Below, piece after piece: positions 7,208 through 14,966 of a DNA stretch of 18,283 nt. The notes under the pieces were generated by a model. The model saw only the letters and a program-made list of their open reading frames with translations. It was not told where the DNA came from and did no database searches. Within the stretch, counting starts at the first letter, position 1. Each line of letters opens with the position of its first letter. The DNA lies in contig JALHTN010000094.1 of NCBI GenBank assembly GCA_022865865.1, forward strand, positions 1-18,283. Direction: 5' to 3'. The DNA comes from Anaerolineales bacterium. GTDB taxonomy: Bacteria > Chloroflexota > Anaerolineae > Anaerolineales > UBA4823. A program made the translations under genes and the position numbers.

Positions 7208-8839
7208 TCAATTCGTCTCAACTACTCCGGTAGTGACAATTTCACCGGCAGATAGTCCAGTAAGGATCTCGGCTGAGGTATAGTCCATCAAACCAACTGT
7301 CACGATACGCAGCCTGGGTTCTCCATCTTCCATTACAAAGACCGCATACTCATCGGGGCCAATTTCGCGCACAGCTTCGACCGGTACCAGAACAGTGTTC
7401 TGCGTTCTTCCACCAATCACGTCCACTGAGGCATTTGAACCGACTGGCAGTGATTGCGGTTTGGAGAAAGATTCGGCATCCAACTGCACCCATGCCAGGA
7501 CTGCATCAACATTCGATACCGTCTGCAAGCTGGGGCTGACTTCGGTCACATGCCCGGTAAACATGTCATCGGGTAATGAGTCAAATACGACCTCGACTTC
7601 GAAACCAACCGCCACCTTATCCAAATCAGCTTCGTCCAGGTAAACTTCCAGAACAGGCTGCTTGAGATCGGCCATGACGATAATGGCATTCGTGCCCACC
7701 GCTTCACCAACGCTTGCACTGATCGACATAATCGTGCCGTCTAGTGGAGCCAACAAATCAACCACCGCCTGATCTTCCCTGGCTATGGCTAGTTTGGCGT
7801 GTGTATTGGCCAGGTTCGCCTCGGCTAAGGCAACCTCTGTTGGATCGACACCGGCTTTCAAAGTTTCATATCTCGCTTCTGCGAGTGCCAGGTTTGCTTC
7901 CGCCAGAGAAATTTCACCTGGCGTAGCCCCATCTTTAATGCGCTCATAATCACGCTCTGCTTCGGCCAACTTCGCCTGGGCAGCAGCCAGATCAGCCGCA
8001 CTTAGATCCAAATCTAACTCACTTCCTGTTCCGGTGACGGCGTTATAGTAGCGTAAGGCGTTATCATAAACCGCCTGTGCGGCTGAGAGTTTCAATTGGG
8101 CATTGGCCTTGCCCAGATCTTCATCTGGTTTATTGACATAATCATCGAATTTGGCTTCCTGATCTTTGAGTTTCTTTTCTGCTAAGACCAGCTCCGCATA
8201 AGCTGCATCGATTGTGCTGCTGGAAGCAGTAGAGCGCATGCCGTTATAAGTCCTCTGGGCTTGACTAACCGCTTCTTGAGCCTCCGCGACAGCTTGCACT
8301 GCCTGGGCTAGACGCAGATCGCCATTCAGCAAATCCTCGAGCGTTTGTTGTGCTGTCTCTACATCCAGCAGAGCCTGTGCCGTATCGATCTGCACAGAGT
8401 CGTAGATATCATCCAGGGCTTGCTGCGCGATAAGCACGTTCAGTTCAGCCTCAGCCAGGGCTAAGGCGATTTCGTCTTCGGATTGGTTCGTTTCCAGGCG
8501 CGCGATCACCTCACCAGCCTGGACCTGATCGCCTACCTTTACCAGCCGTTCGGCGAGCGTCCCAGCTTCGTCAAATCCCAAATTCACCTCAGTTGTTGGG
8601 ACCACCTGTCCAGCACCGCTTGCGAAGACGGTCAGGTCTCCGCTGCGCGCCACAGAAGTTTGGATTTGGGAGGTTTCGCTCACTTCTACGCTATCCGCTG
8701 AAAAATAATCGTATGCGTAATAGCCGCCCACCACAATAAACAGTATCACTCCCACGGATATCCACAGGTACTTATTACGCAGGATAGCTCTCCAACCAGG
8801 GGTGTTCGAATCATCCCGATTTACACTGACAGTTTTCAT
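7208..8839 (-). CDS. HlyD/MacA-like membrane fusion (adaptor) protein 2
   Basis: 543 residues. A polar cytoplasmic N-terminus (1-24) precedes one TM segment (about 25-44). Lipoyl halves are at about 91-116 (LAERLVKVGDQVQAGEVIARL) and 358-385 (VDLLAPLDGTIMSISASVGE). Between them is a long Ala/Glu-rich helical hairpin, then a beta-barrel region (VEVYLDEADLDKVAVG is like [16 protein letters not shown] of its neighbour). It is clearly a paralogue of the next gene, with the same architecture and the same hairpin repeats (about 279-350). The ATG at 8837-8839 follows AGGAG (8847-8851) by 7 bases. It is the first gene of the efflux cluster and has 250 bases of upstream spacer. The two adaptors might form a mixed hexameric ring or serve alternative substrates; neither is shown by the sequence. 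Confidence 0.92.
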   Translation of the reverse strand: MKTVSVNRDDSNTPGWRAILRNKYLWISVGVILFIVVGGYYAYDYFSADSVEVSETSQIQTSVARSGDLTVFASGAGQVVPTTEVNLGFDEAGTLAERLVKVGDQVQAGEVIARLETNQSEDEIALALAEAELNVLIAQQALDDIYDSVQIDTAQALLDVETAQQTLEDLLNGDLRLAQAVQAVAEAQEAVSQAQRTYNGMRSTASSSTIDAAYAELVLAEKKLKDQEAKFDDYVNKPDEDLGKANAQLKLSAAQAVYDNALRYYNAVTGTGSELDLDLSAADLAAAQAKLAEAERDYERIKDGATPGEISLAEANLALAEARYETLKAGVDPTEVALAEANLANTHAKLAIAREDQAVVDLLAPLDGTIMSISASVGEAVGTNAIIVMADLKQPVLEVYLDEADLDKVAVGFEVEVVFDSLPDDMFTGHVTEVSPSLQTVSNVDAVLAWVQLDAESFSKPQSLPVGSNASVDVIGGRTQNTVLVPVEAVREIGPDEYAVFVMEDGEPRLRIVTVGLMDYTSAEILTGLSAGEIVTTGVVETN

Positions 8840-8889
8840 ATGCTTGCTCCTGAGGTATTCTACAAGTACACAATTGCGTAATTCGAGCG

Positions 8890-8917
8890 ATCATACGCTG
8901 AGTCCTACGCTGGTCAG
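8890..8917 (-). promoter_or_regulatory. Candidate sigma-70-type promoter for the efflux/two-component cluster
   Basis: On the minus strand CTGACC (8912-8917) and TATGAT (8890-8895) are 16 bases apart and lie upstream of the first adaptor gene. The -10 box matches the consensus in five of six positions and the -35 box in four. A second -10-like element, TATACT, lies a little further upstream without a good -35. This is a weak call based only on position and consensus. Confidence 0.25.
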
Positions 8918-9022
8918 TATAAGAGATCAATATAAACAAGCTGTTAGCAAGTTGTGTAGAAATTATGAAGATTTTTTCGTCGCCATTTTGCTTATTTTCC
9001 TCCTCCAGACCAGAGACACCAC

Positions 9023-9059
9023 AAAAAAAGCCTGCGGAACTGACCGGTTCCGCAGGCTT
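9023..9059 (-). terminator. Strong rho-independent terminator ending the ccm operon
   Basis: A perfect 13-bp stem, AAGCCTGCGGAAC (9028-9040) and GTTCCGCAGGCTT (9047-9059), has a 6-base loop. On the minus strand the stem runs straight into seven U (9023-9029). It lies 34 bases after the stop of the last small gene of the ccm operon and separates that operon from the efflux cluster. Confidence 0.93.
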
Positions 9060-9093
9060 GAAAATCTTCGCGCAGATAGCTGGTTTTCGAACG

Positions 9094-9300
9094 CTAATTT
9101 ACCTCGCTATTTGAATGATCAACCACGCATGATGAATTCCCAGGATCTTGAATGAATTCCTGCTGGCAGGCAGGGATGCAGAAGAATACCCACTCTCCCT
9201 CGTGAAGCACCCGCGGGGTATTATTCGAGAACTTTTCCTGGGAACCGCATGCGGTGATCACTTCACTACTAATTTGCGGTAATTGCTGCTCCGCATTCAT
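9094..9300 (-). CDS. Small YHS/TRASH-like cysteine protein at the end of the ccm operon
   Basis: 68 residues with no TM segment or signal peptide. Cysteines are at 18, 41, 45 and 58. The block HEGEWVFFCIPACQQEFIQDP (31-53 region) has the pattern of YHS/TRASH metal-binding domains: an aromatic strand, FCxxxC, then a helix with Phe and a DP end. An upstream Cys18 stands where the first metal ligand would be. The ATG (9298-9300) overlaps the TGA of the ccmD-like gene as ATGA, so the two are translationally coupled and the frame is very likely real. Such domains bind Cu, Zn or other soft metals; the resemblance is at motif level. A role linked to heme, copper or thiol handling in cytochrome maturation is inference. 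Confidence 0.7.
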   Translation of the reverse strand: MNAEQQLPQISSEVITACGSQEKFSNNTPRVLHEGEWVFFCIPACQQEFIQDPGNSSCVVDHSNSEVN

Positions 9301-9473
9301 TCTTGATCGCCTTGAATCTCTTCCAAAACTTCCAGATCTTTCTGCAAGTTCCGCTGCCGGACTAACAAGCTGATCAAATAAATCAACATGAACCCAAAGA
9401 TAACCGCATAACCCGCGATCATGTAATTGGTTGTGTTGGCAGGACCTTCTTGTACTAATAATGAAAATAACAT
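9297..9473 (-). CDS. ccmD: CcmD-like small membrane protein
   Basis: 58 residues, beginning MLFSLLVQEG. One membrane segment spans about 17-38 (NYMIAGYAVIFGFMLIYLIS), followed by a basic and then acidic helical tail (RQRNLQKDLEVLEEI). This is the size, topology and position of CcmD, which sits directly after ccmC and joins the CcmABC complex to release holo-CcmE. CcmD sequences are poorly conserved, so the call depends mainly on context. The start follows the ccmC stop by 12 bases with AAAGGA upstream; the stop overlaps the start of the next gene by ATGA. Confidence 0.8.
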   Translation of the reverse strand: MLFSLLVQEGPANTTNYMIAGYAVIFGFMLIYLISLLVRQRNLQKDLEVLEEIQGDQE

Positions 9474-9485
9474 CACATTTTCCTT

Positions 9486-10184
9486 TTATTCCATGGTTTT
9501 CAAACGTAGTTGTTCAACTTGGTCAGCTTTTCTTCCAAGACGGATGCGGTGCCAGAACAGATCAAAAAATATGAACGTGAATGTCAACAAACTAAACATA
9601 AAGGTCCGGGTCATCAACGGGGTCATATCGAAGGATCCGCTGGCGTTCGGGTCGCCGCTGCCAATCACAATTGGATGGATGGTGCGGAATATCCTGGCGG
9701 AGAAGTAGGTCAACGGCACGCTTAAGGAGCCAATGATGGCATAAACCGCGCCGAAGCGTGCCCTGCGGTCCGGATCTTCAATCCCCTGGCGCAGCATCAG
9801 GTAAGCCAGGTAAATCAGCAGCATGACTGTGGCTGTCGTCAGCCGGGGATCCCAGGTCCACCAGGTGTTCCAGATCGGGCGCGCCCAGATTGAACCTGTT
9901 ACGACATTAATAAAAAGGAAAACGATTCCGATTTCGACAGCTGCCAAACCAACAATGTCCCATTTGCGATCTTTTTTAATCAAATAGACGATGCCGGCAA
10001 TGGCAGCTCCCATGAAGCTGAGCATCCCCACCCATCCAGCTGCTACATGGAAGTAAAAGACTCGCTGCACATCACCCATTACGGCTTCTTGAGGGGCGTA
10101 AAAGAAAACCATGTAGGTCGCAATGAGCAGTAGGACTACAGTGGCGATATCTAAAATCGTGAGTAATCGCGGTTTTGATTCCAT
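9486..10184 (-). CDS. ccmC: Heme exporter/handling protein CcmC
   Basis: 232 residues with six predicted TM segments. The tryptophan-rich WWD signature WNTWWTWDPRLT is at 105-116. External histidines flank it: His46 in VFYFHVAAGW and His170 in FRTIHPIV, which match the axial heme ligands of the family. CcmC holds heme in its WWD domain and presents it to CcmE at the outer face of the membrane. The ATG (10182-10184) follows GGAG at 8 bases, and the ccmB stop is 49 bases upstream. All signature residues are present and the length is normal for the family. Confidence 0.96.
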   Translation of the reverse strand: MESKPRLLTILDIATVVLLLIATYMVFFYAPQEAVMGDVQRVFYFHVAAGWVGMLSFMGAAIAGIVYLIKKDRKWDIVGLAAVEIGIVFLFINVVTGSIWARPIWNTWWTWDPRLTTATVMLLIYLAYLMLRQGIEDPDRRARFGAVYAIIGSLSVPLTYFSARIFRTIHPIVIGSGDPNASGSFDMTPLMTRTFMFSLLTFTFIFFDLFWHRIRLGRKADQVEQLRLKTME

Positions 10185-10233
10185 ATTTCAACTCCAATTA
10201 ATAATAAATTTCAGAAGAGCACCAGGGAACAAG

Positions 10234-10968
10234 CTATTCTTCAACAACATAATCAAAGACCATAAAAGCTACTGCAGAGAATATTATATCGTAGACGATC
10301 AGCAGGTTGAGCCAGGGACGGATCAGGTCCATCTCGCTCCCATCGAGGAAACCGGTGCTGGCTTTGACCGCCGCCAAGATCACCGGCAGCACCACCGGGA
10401 AGAGCAAAATCGGCAGCAGGATATCGCGCGTCCGGGCCTGCACCGCCATGGCAGCCAGCAGGGTTCCCACCGCAACATAGCCGATCGATCCTAACAAGAT
10501 CACCAGCATCAGCCCAGGGTTAAATAAATTGACATTGTACAGCAAGCTGTAAATCGGCAGGACGATCATCTCCACCATCAGCATAAACACCAGGTTGCCT
10601 AACACCTTGCCAAAGTAGATCGCGCTGCGGTCAACGGGTGCCAGCAGCAAACCATCCAAACAGCCGCGGTCTTTTTCAACCGCCATTGACCGGTTGAGAC
10701 CTAAGGTTCCGGCAAAGACAAATATCACCCACAACACCCCCGCCGTGATCGTGGGCTCTCTTCGCTGGGCGGGATTCAAATCCAGCGCGAAATTAAAGAT
10801 CAGGATCACCAGGAGAGCAAACACCAGCATCGCAGAGATTAATTCCCGGCTACGCAGTTCTGCAGACAGGTCTTTCCAAACCACAGCACCTATGGCACGC
10901 ATGAAACCTGCCGCTTTACTGGTGGTGTTTTCACCGGGGAGATCAGATGATCGCCGTTCGATAGTCAT
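10234..10968 (-). CDS. ccmB: Heme exporter membrane subunit CcmB
   Basis: 244 residues with six predicted TM segments after a short cytoplasmic N-terminus (1-40). Family features include the early block WKDLSAELRSRE, and EKDRGCLDGLLLAPVDRSAIYFGK between TM2 and TM3. LPILLFPVVLPVILAA lies in TM5. CcmB is the permease partner of CcmA; together they use ATP to release heme-loaded CcmE from CcmCD. The start ATG overlaps the ccmA stop as ATGA, the usual coupled arrangement. The N-terminus is about 20 residues longer than typical CcmB. Confidence 0.95.
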   Translation of the reverse strand: MTIERRSSDLPGENTTSKAAGFMRAIGAVVWKDLSAELRSRELISAMLVFALLVILIFNFALDLNPAQRREPTITAGVLWVIFVFAGTLGLNRSMAVEKDRGCLDGLLLAPVDRSAIYFGKVLGNLVFMLMVEMIVLPIYSLLYNVNLFNPGLMLVILLGSIGYVAVGTLLAAMAVQARTRDILLPILLFPVVLPVILAAVKASTGFLDGSEMDLIRPWLNLLIVYDIIFSAVAFMVFDYVVEE

Positions 10969-11666
10969 GATTCTTTTAGTGCCTGTCGATAAAATGCCAG
11001 CAGGTCGTTCGGATCGATCTCGTCACGCTGCACAGAGGCGCTGATCACACCCCGCGAGATCACATCGAAGCGCGAGGCTAAATCTGCCGTGCGTGCCAGA
11101 TCATGCGAGGTCATCACAACTGTGCGCCCGCGGGCCGCCACTTCCTGCAGCACCGTGTCCAGCATCGCACTCGCATCCTGGTCCAATCCGGTGTGAGGTT
11201 CGTCAAACAGCACCACATCCGGATCATGCAGCACGGCCCGTCCAATTGCCAGTCGCTGCTGCATGCCGCGCGAGAAGGTGCGCACCAAATCCCGCCGGCG
11301 GGTGGTCAGCCCCACCAGCTCCAATACCTCCATCACCCGTTCTTGCAGGTTGCGGACGCCATACATCCGCCCGTAGAAGCGCAGGTTTTCCTCGGCGGTC
11401 AGGTCCCCATATAAGAGCGGTTGGTGTGATACCACGCCCAGCCGCCGGCGAACCGCGGCTGCCTGGTCAGGCAAACGGTATCCGGCAATGTTCACTCCCC
11501 CCATCGACGGTCGTGATAAGGAGGCCAGGATCCGTAAAAAAGTCGTCTTACCAGCCCCATTCGGGCCTAGCAAGGCCACGAATTCCCCTTGCTCAACCTC
11601 GAAATCCAGGCCGCGCAAAACGGTCTTCAAGCCGAAGCGCTTGATTAATTTACGTACTTTAATCAT
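10965..11666 (-). CDS. ccmA: Heme exporter ATP-binding protein CcmA
   Basis: 233 residues. Walker A GPNGAGKT (34-41), a signature FSRGMQQRLAIGRA (131-144) in the CcmA-like form FSxGMxQR, Walker B VVLFDEP (151-157) with HTGLD, and H-loop TSHDL (186-190) are present. It hydrolyses ATP with CcmB to drive release of holo-CcmE. The ATG is at 11664-11666; the nearest SD-like AAGG is rather far (about 11 bases). It lies 69 bases after the stop of the cytochrome lipoprotein gene. Assignment against other ABC ATPases rests on the adjoining ccmB and ccmC. Confidence 0.95.
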   Translation of the reverse strand: MIKVRKLIKRFGLKTVLRGLDFEVEQGEFVALLGPNGAGKTTFLRILASLSRPSMGGVNIAGYRLPDQAAAVRRRLGVVSHQPLLYGDLTAEENLRFYGRMYGVRNLQERVMEVLELVGLTTRRRDLVRTFSRGMQQRLAIGRAVLHDPDVVLFDEPHTGLDQDASAMLDTVLQEVAARGRTVVMTSHDLARTADLASRFDVISRGVISASVQRDEIDPNDLLAFYRQALKES

Positions 11667-11735
11667 GGCTGTTTTGACCTTGATGACCTGAAAAACTGGG
11701 AGACATTGAATTTGGTGGAATAAGCCAGACCGATA

Positions 11736-13691
11736 TCACGCTTCATCTTCTTTAAGTACATTTTCGATACTTGCTTTTAATTCTTCCCGGCGTTTGAGAT
11801 AAGCATCCTTGGGCAGTTCACCGGCTTTGTACCGGTCGTCAAGCGCCAGGATGGCATCCAGCAACGTATCTACATCCTCTCCACCATCCTGGGCCAAAGA
11901 TTCTTCCTCGTGATCCTGTTCAGCTTGATCTGCTTTGCCATTGCGTGAGCGCAGGTAAAGCCAGCCGCCGGCCAGGATCAGAGCCACCCCAAAAGCCAGC
12001 AATCCGATCGTCAGATCGGAGTTGGAACCGAGCGACAGCATTGGCCCGCCTGCCGCAGGTTGTCCAGAAATATCGATCGCCAAATCAGTGCCAGCCTCCA
12101 GTGCGTCGCTGGAATACATATGGTAAGGAATACCCTGCACATCGCGAGTTCCCAGGTCATCGAGCTGCTCACCTTGAAACCTGATCCCATCCTCGGGGAT
12201 CATGACCACCAGGGCATTGACCGGTAAATCTACCGCATGACGGAAATCCAGACCGCTTTTGTATGGCAGATCATATGAGTAAATCACCTGGTGCTGGGCC
12301 GCGCCTGGCCTGACGGCTGAAAAATCTCCAAAACCACCCGCCAGCTCGATATAGCGCTCTCCCACAGTACCATCCTGGAATTGAAGATTGGTAGCTCCTT
12401 GCGGAAGAGCATAGCTCAATACGGGCTGCCCTTCCTCTGCTGCCACGACGATGCGTTCATCCGGGTTGGAGATGATGTACATTTCGACCACCCGCAGCGT
12501 TTCCGGTTCGACATATTCAAAAAGCAGGTGCAGCCGGTCGACCGTCAGCAGGGATGGATCGCTTGTGGTTTCATAATAGGGGATAATCAGGACCAAACTG
12601 GTGGTTTCCGCGTCTACCACGGCGATATCGGAACTAGAAGCCACACCCTCTACCTCAATGCTGGTTAAAAATGCACGCCCTTCCGGCATGGGGACTTCTT
12701 CAAAAAGATAAGCACCATCTTGGTCAACGGGGGTTTCTGCAGTATAAGCTTGCTGCATTTGATCAAAACCGTGCAGGGTGACGTTCAAATCAGCAGGGAG
12801 TTTCCCTCCCGAGGCGCTCACCACCTGTCCCTCCACGCGGCCAAATCCTGAAACGCTTTCCGGAGTGGGAGAAGCCACTTCAATCTCGCCGCTTTCAGTA
12901 GCCGCAGGAATGGGGGTTTCAGCTGTATCGCTGGTCGCCACCTGGGAAGCGAAGGTCAATGACCTGAGGTAATCACTCACCGCCCAAATCTCCTGGGTGG
13001 ATAGCTGTTCTGCATAAGCCGGCATGTCCGAACCCATACCCTCACTGATCGCCTGGAAAAGCTGTTCATCAGAGATTCCGGCCATCATTTCCAGGTCGAT
13101 GAAGCTGGTCGGGGGCACTGAAAGCCCTCCGGCTTCAGGTCCTTTCCCATTCCCGATAGCTCCATGGCAGGCAGCACAGTTAGCCTGGTACAGTTCTTCC
13201 CCTGCCGCGATGATCTGCGCATTGGTGCTCAATGAATACAGGTATGCAACCACATCCCAGCGCTGCCGGTCGCTTAAGCTGTTGAAGGGCGGCATACGGC
13301 GTTCCAGATTACCTTGCGTGACAATCGTATACCATTCGCTGGGGGAAGCGCTGCGAGATACTTGATTAGTTCCCAATGCAGGAGCAGGTACCGGCAGCTG
13401 TCCAGCCATTGCTCCATCTCCCAGGCCTGTCACACCATGGCAAGGAGCACATTTATCCGCAAAAGTCGCAATGGCCGCGGCCGGGTCAGGTCGAACCAGC
13501 GGGTAAAGCGGACCGCTCAACGGGGGCTGGGTTGGCTCTTCAAAAGGCACTTCAGCTCCCGGGGGAGGCGTGATATCTTCTGCCAGAGAAAAGGAGCATG
13601 CGGACAGTAACAGTAAAGCGAGAATTGCCAGACCGAAGGTTCTGCTTGAATGATTGCGGCTCTTAGGGTTCACAATAAAATTTAGATCCAT
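11736..13691 (-). CDS. Membrane-anchored diheme cytochrome c lipoprotein with beta-rich domain
   Basis: 651 residues from ATG 13689-13691; a GTG three codons upstream is also possible. The signal peptide ends in LSAC, so Cys32 is probably lipidated. Two cytochrome c domains follow: CAPCH (81-85) with likely axial Met133 in RRMPPF, and CAACH (172-176) with likely Met223 in SDMPAY. Residues about 250-280 form a Pro/Thr/Ser linker. From about 284 there is a carboxypeptidase-regulatory/SpaA-like beta segment (GRVEGQVVSASGG...DGAYLFEEVP), then a long beta-rich region to about 550. One TM segment lies at about 561-580, and a cytoplasmic tail carries LDAILALDDRYKAGELP (611-627 region), like CcmI. 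Cytochrome maturation genes flank it on both sides, so it is a likely client and perhaps an electron carrier. The SD is weak. Confidence 0.88.
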   Translation of the reverse strand: MDLNFIVNPKSRNHSSRTFGLAILALLLLSACSFSLAEDITPPPGAEVPFEEPTQPPLSGPLYPLVRPDPAAAIATFADKCAPCHGVTGLGDGAMAGQLPVPAPALGTNQVSRSASPSEWYTIVTQGNLERRMPPFNSLSDRQRWDVVAYLYSLSTNAQIIAAGEELYQANCAACHGAIGNGKGPEAGGLSVPPTSFIDLEMMAGISDEQLFQAISEGMGSDMPAYAEQLSTQEIWAVSDYLRSLTFASQVATSDTAETPIPAATESGEIEVASPTPESVSGFGRVEGQVVSASGGKLPADLNVTLHGFDQMQQAYTAETPVDQDGAYLFEEVPMPEGRAFLTSIEVEGVASSSDIAVVDAETTSLVLIIPYYETTSDPSLLTVDRLHLLFEYVEPETLRVVEMYIISNPDERIVVAAEEGQPVLSYALPQGATNLQFQDGTVGERYIELAGGFGDFSAVRPGAAQHQVIYSYDLPYKSGLDFRHAVDLPVNALVVMIPEDGIRFQGEQLDDLGTRDVQGIPYHMYSSDALEAGTDLAIDISGQPAAGGPMLSLGSNSDLTIGLLAFGVALILAGGWLYLRSRNGKADQAEQDHEEESLAQDGGEDVDTLLDAILALDDRYKAGELPKDAYLKRREELKASIENVLKEDEA

Positions 13692-13724
13692 GTGCTGCAC
13701 TTTCTCGTTAATTTTTTTGATGGT

Positions 13725-14261
13725 TTAAGCGAGGGCATGCCCACACTTGGGACAAAACTGGTCAGATTCCTGGACCGGGCGACCGCATTGCGGACAAAAT
13801 CCGGCCGACTTACCTTCCCTGGTCCGTCGCCGGGCAGCCAATTGCAGTTCGACTTCATCGTCTGCATCCGTCACCATTGCCTGCGGGTGCTGGCTAACTT
13901 GGGCAGTTGCCATTCGCCGATCAGCGATAGCGTCCTCTATACGCTGCTCCATGTCTGGCTCAGTTGTGTCTGCATCGATTGCATCGATCTTTCGCAGGAC
14001 CTCTGATCCCTGTAACAGCAGCCGCTCCCGCTGGGGCTGGTAATCCCCCTCCGGGATCTTCCCCAAAGCATTATCGAAATCCAGTTCTTCGAGCGCGACC
14101 AGGATGCGATCGCGTTCCGCCAGGAAAGCGGATAGTTCATGCTCCTGCAGGTCTTCCTCTGGGGTGACCGCAGCTGCCTCTTTGTCCAGCAATGGGCGTG
14201 CGATGAATAATGCCACAGGGATCAGCAGCGCGAGCAGGAGAAAAAATGAGCCAATTTCCAT
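13725..14261 (-). CDS. CcmI-like membrane protein with C-terminal zinc ribbon
   Basis: 178 residues from ATG 14259-14261. The frame extends to a TTG at 14301-14303, but the ATG places the TM segment (5-21) at the N-terminus as expected. After the TM comes a helical region, ERDRILVALEELDFDNALGK (49-68), then IPEGDYQPQRERLL, which resembles the N-terminal part of CcmI (LxELxxDxxxGKIxxxEYxxxRxxL). There is no TPR region. The C-terminus holds a zinc ribbon, CPQC (156-159) and CPKC (170-173). The gene lies between ccmG and the cytochrome lipoprotein gene. It might stand in for CcmI in handling apocytochrome or assembling CcmFH (inference). The SD (GGAAAAG) is weak and distant, so the start is less certain than the frame. 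Confidence 0.8.
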   Translation of the reverse strand: MEIGSFFLLLALLIPVALFIARPLLDKEAAAVTPEEDLQEHELSAFLAERDRILVALEELDFDNALGKIPEGDYQPQRERLLLQGSEVLRKIDAIDADTTEPDMEQRIEDAIADRRMATAQVSQHPQAMVTDADDEVELQLAARRRTREGKSAGFCPQCGRPVQESDQFCPKCGHALA

Positions 14262-14318
14262 ATTGATAGATTCTTTTCCGTGCCCGGTATTCAGCGGACA
14301 CAAAGTTAAAGATATTTA

Positions 14319-14927
14319 TTATGATTCCAGCAGAGGGTCAATCATGCTTTGGATTTCTGCCAGGGAAATAAAAGGAGAGATCTTAAAAGCTGCCAGCTTT
14401 CCATCTTTACCGATAATATAGGTTTCCGGTACGCCGCGTATGCGGAACGCTTGGGATATCTTCGTCCGCAAGTCAGGACCATTGGGATAGGTCACGCTGA
14501 ATTTTTCCAGATAACCCAGTGCCTCCGTTTCAGTATCGATATAATCGACACCCAGGAACACCACATCACCGCGCGGTTGGTAAATCCGCCAGGCAGCCTC
14601 CAATTCAGCTGCCTCTTCCTCACAGGGTTTGCACCAGGAAGCCCAGAAATTTAACACCACAACTTTTCCTTTGAGCTCGTCAAGGCGGATTTGCTGCCCT
14701 TCAAAGGTGGTCAGCGTGAAATTGGGTGCTGTTTCACCAACCGTAACCGGACCCTCCTGGTTGCGCAGCAGCCCGATAGCCAGCAGTGCTAATAAGGCAA
14801 AAATGCCTATCCAGGCTGCTAATGCTCCAAGCGAAATCCTCCTGCCAAAGATCTCCACTCCTTTCTTGGGTTCATCTGGAGATTCTTGGCTCTCAGGGTC
14901 TGGAAGGTTTGCTTGCATGTCTGACAT
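14319..14927 (-). CDS. ccmG: Thiol-disulfide oxidoreductase CcmG/DsbE (ResA/TlpA-like)
   Basis: 202 residues. A charged cytoplasmic N-terminus (1-30) precedes one TM segment (about 33-54). The thioredoxin-like domain (about 62-200) has the active site WASWCKPC with Cys99 and Cys102, and the cis-proline loop RGVPETY with Pro167. It is tethered at the outer face and reduces the CXXCH thiols of apocytochrome, or CcmH, before heme attachment. The family usually has 170-190 residues; the extra length is the N-terminal acidic extension. ATG 14925-14927 follows GGAG at about 8 bases. ResA or TlpA is an alternative name; position in the operon favours CcmG. Confidence 0.93.
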   Translation of the reverse strand: MSDMQANLPDPESQESPDEPKKGVEIFGRRISLGALAAWIGIFALLALLAIGLLRNQEGPVTVGETAPNFTLTTFEGQQIRLDELKGKVVVLNFWASWCKPCEEEAAELEAAWRIYQPRGDVVFLGVDYIDTETEALGYLEKFSVTYPNGPDLRTKISQAFRIRGVPETYIIGKDGKLAAFKISPFISLAEIQSMIDPLLES

Positions 14928-14966
14928 TAAATAACTCCAATTGCCTTACACCTGAAAGGATAATCG

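Noticed and set aside
8802..9155. 117-codon plus-strand frame across the inter-operon spacer
   Set aside because: It runs through the adaptor start, the strong terminator hairpin and the YHS-like gene. The protein is of low plausibility and has no family features.
11093..11644. 183-codon plus-strand frame opposite ccmA
   Set aside because: Pro/Arg/Ser-rich composition typical of the antisense of a GC-rich ABC gene; ccmA motifs on the other strand are complete.
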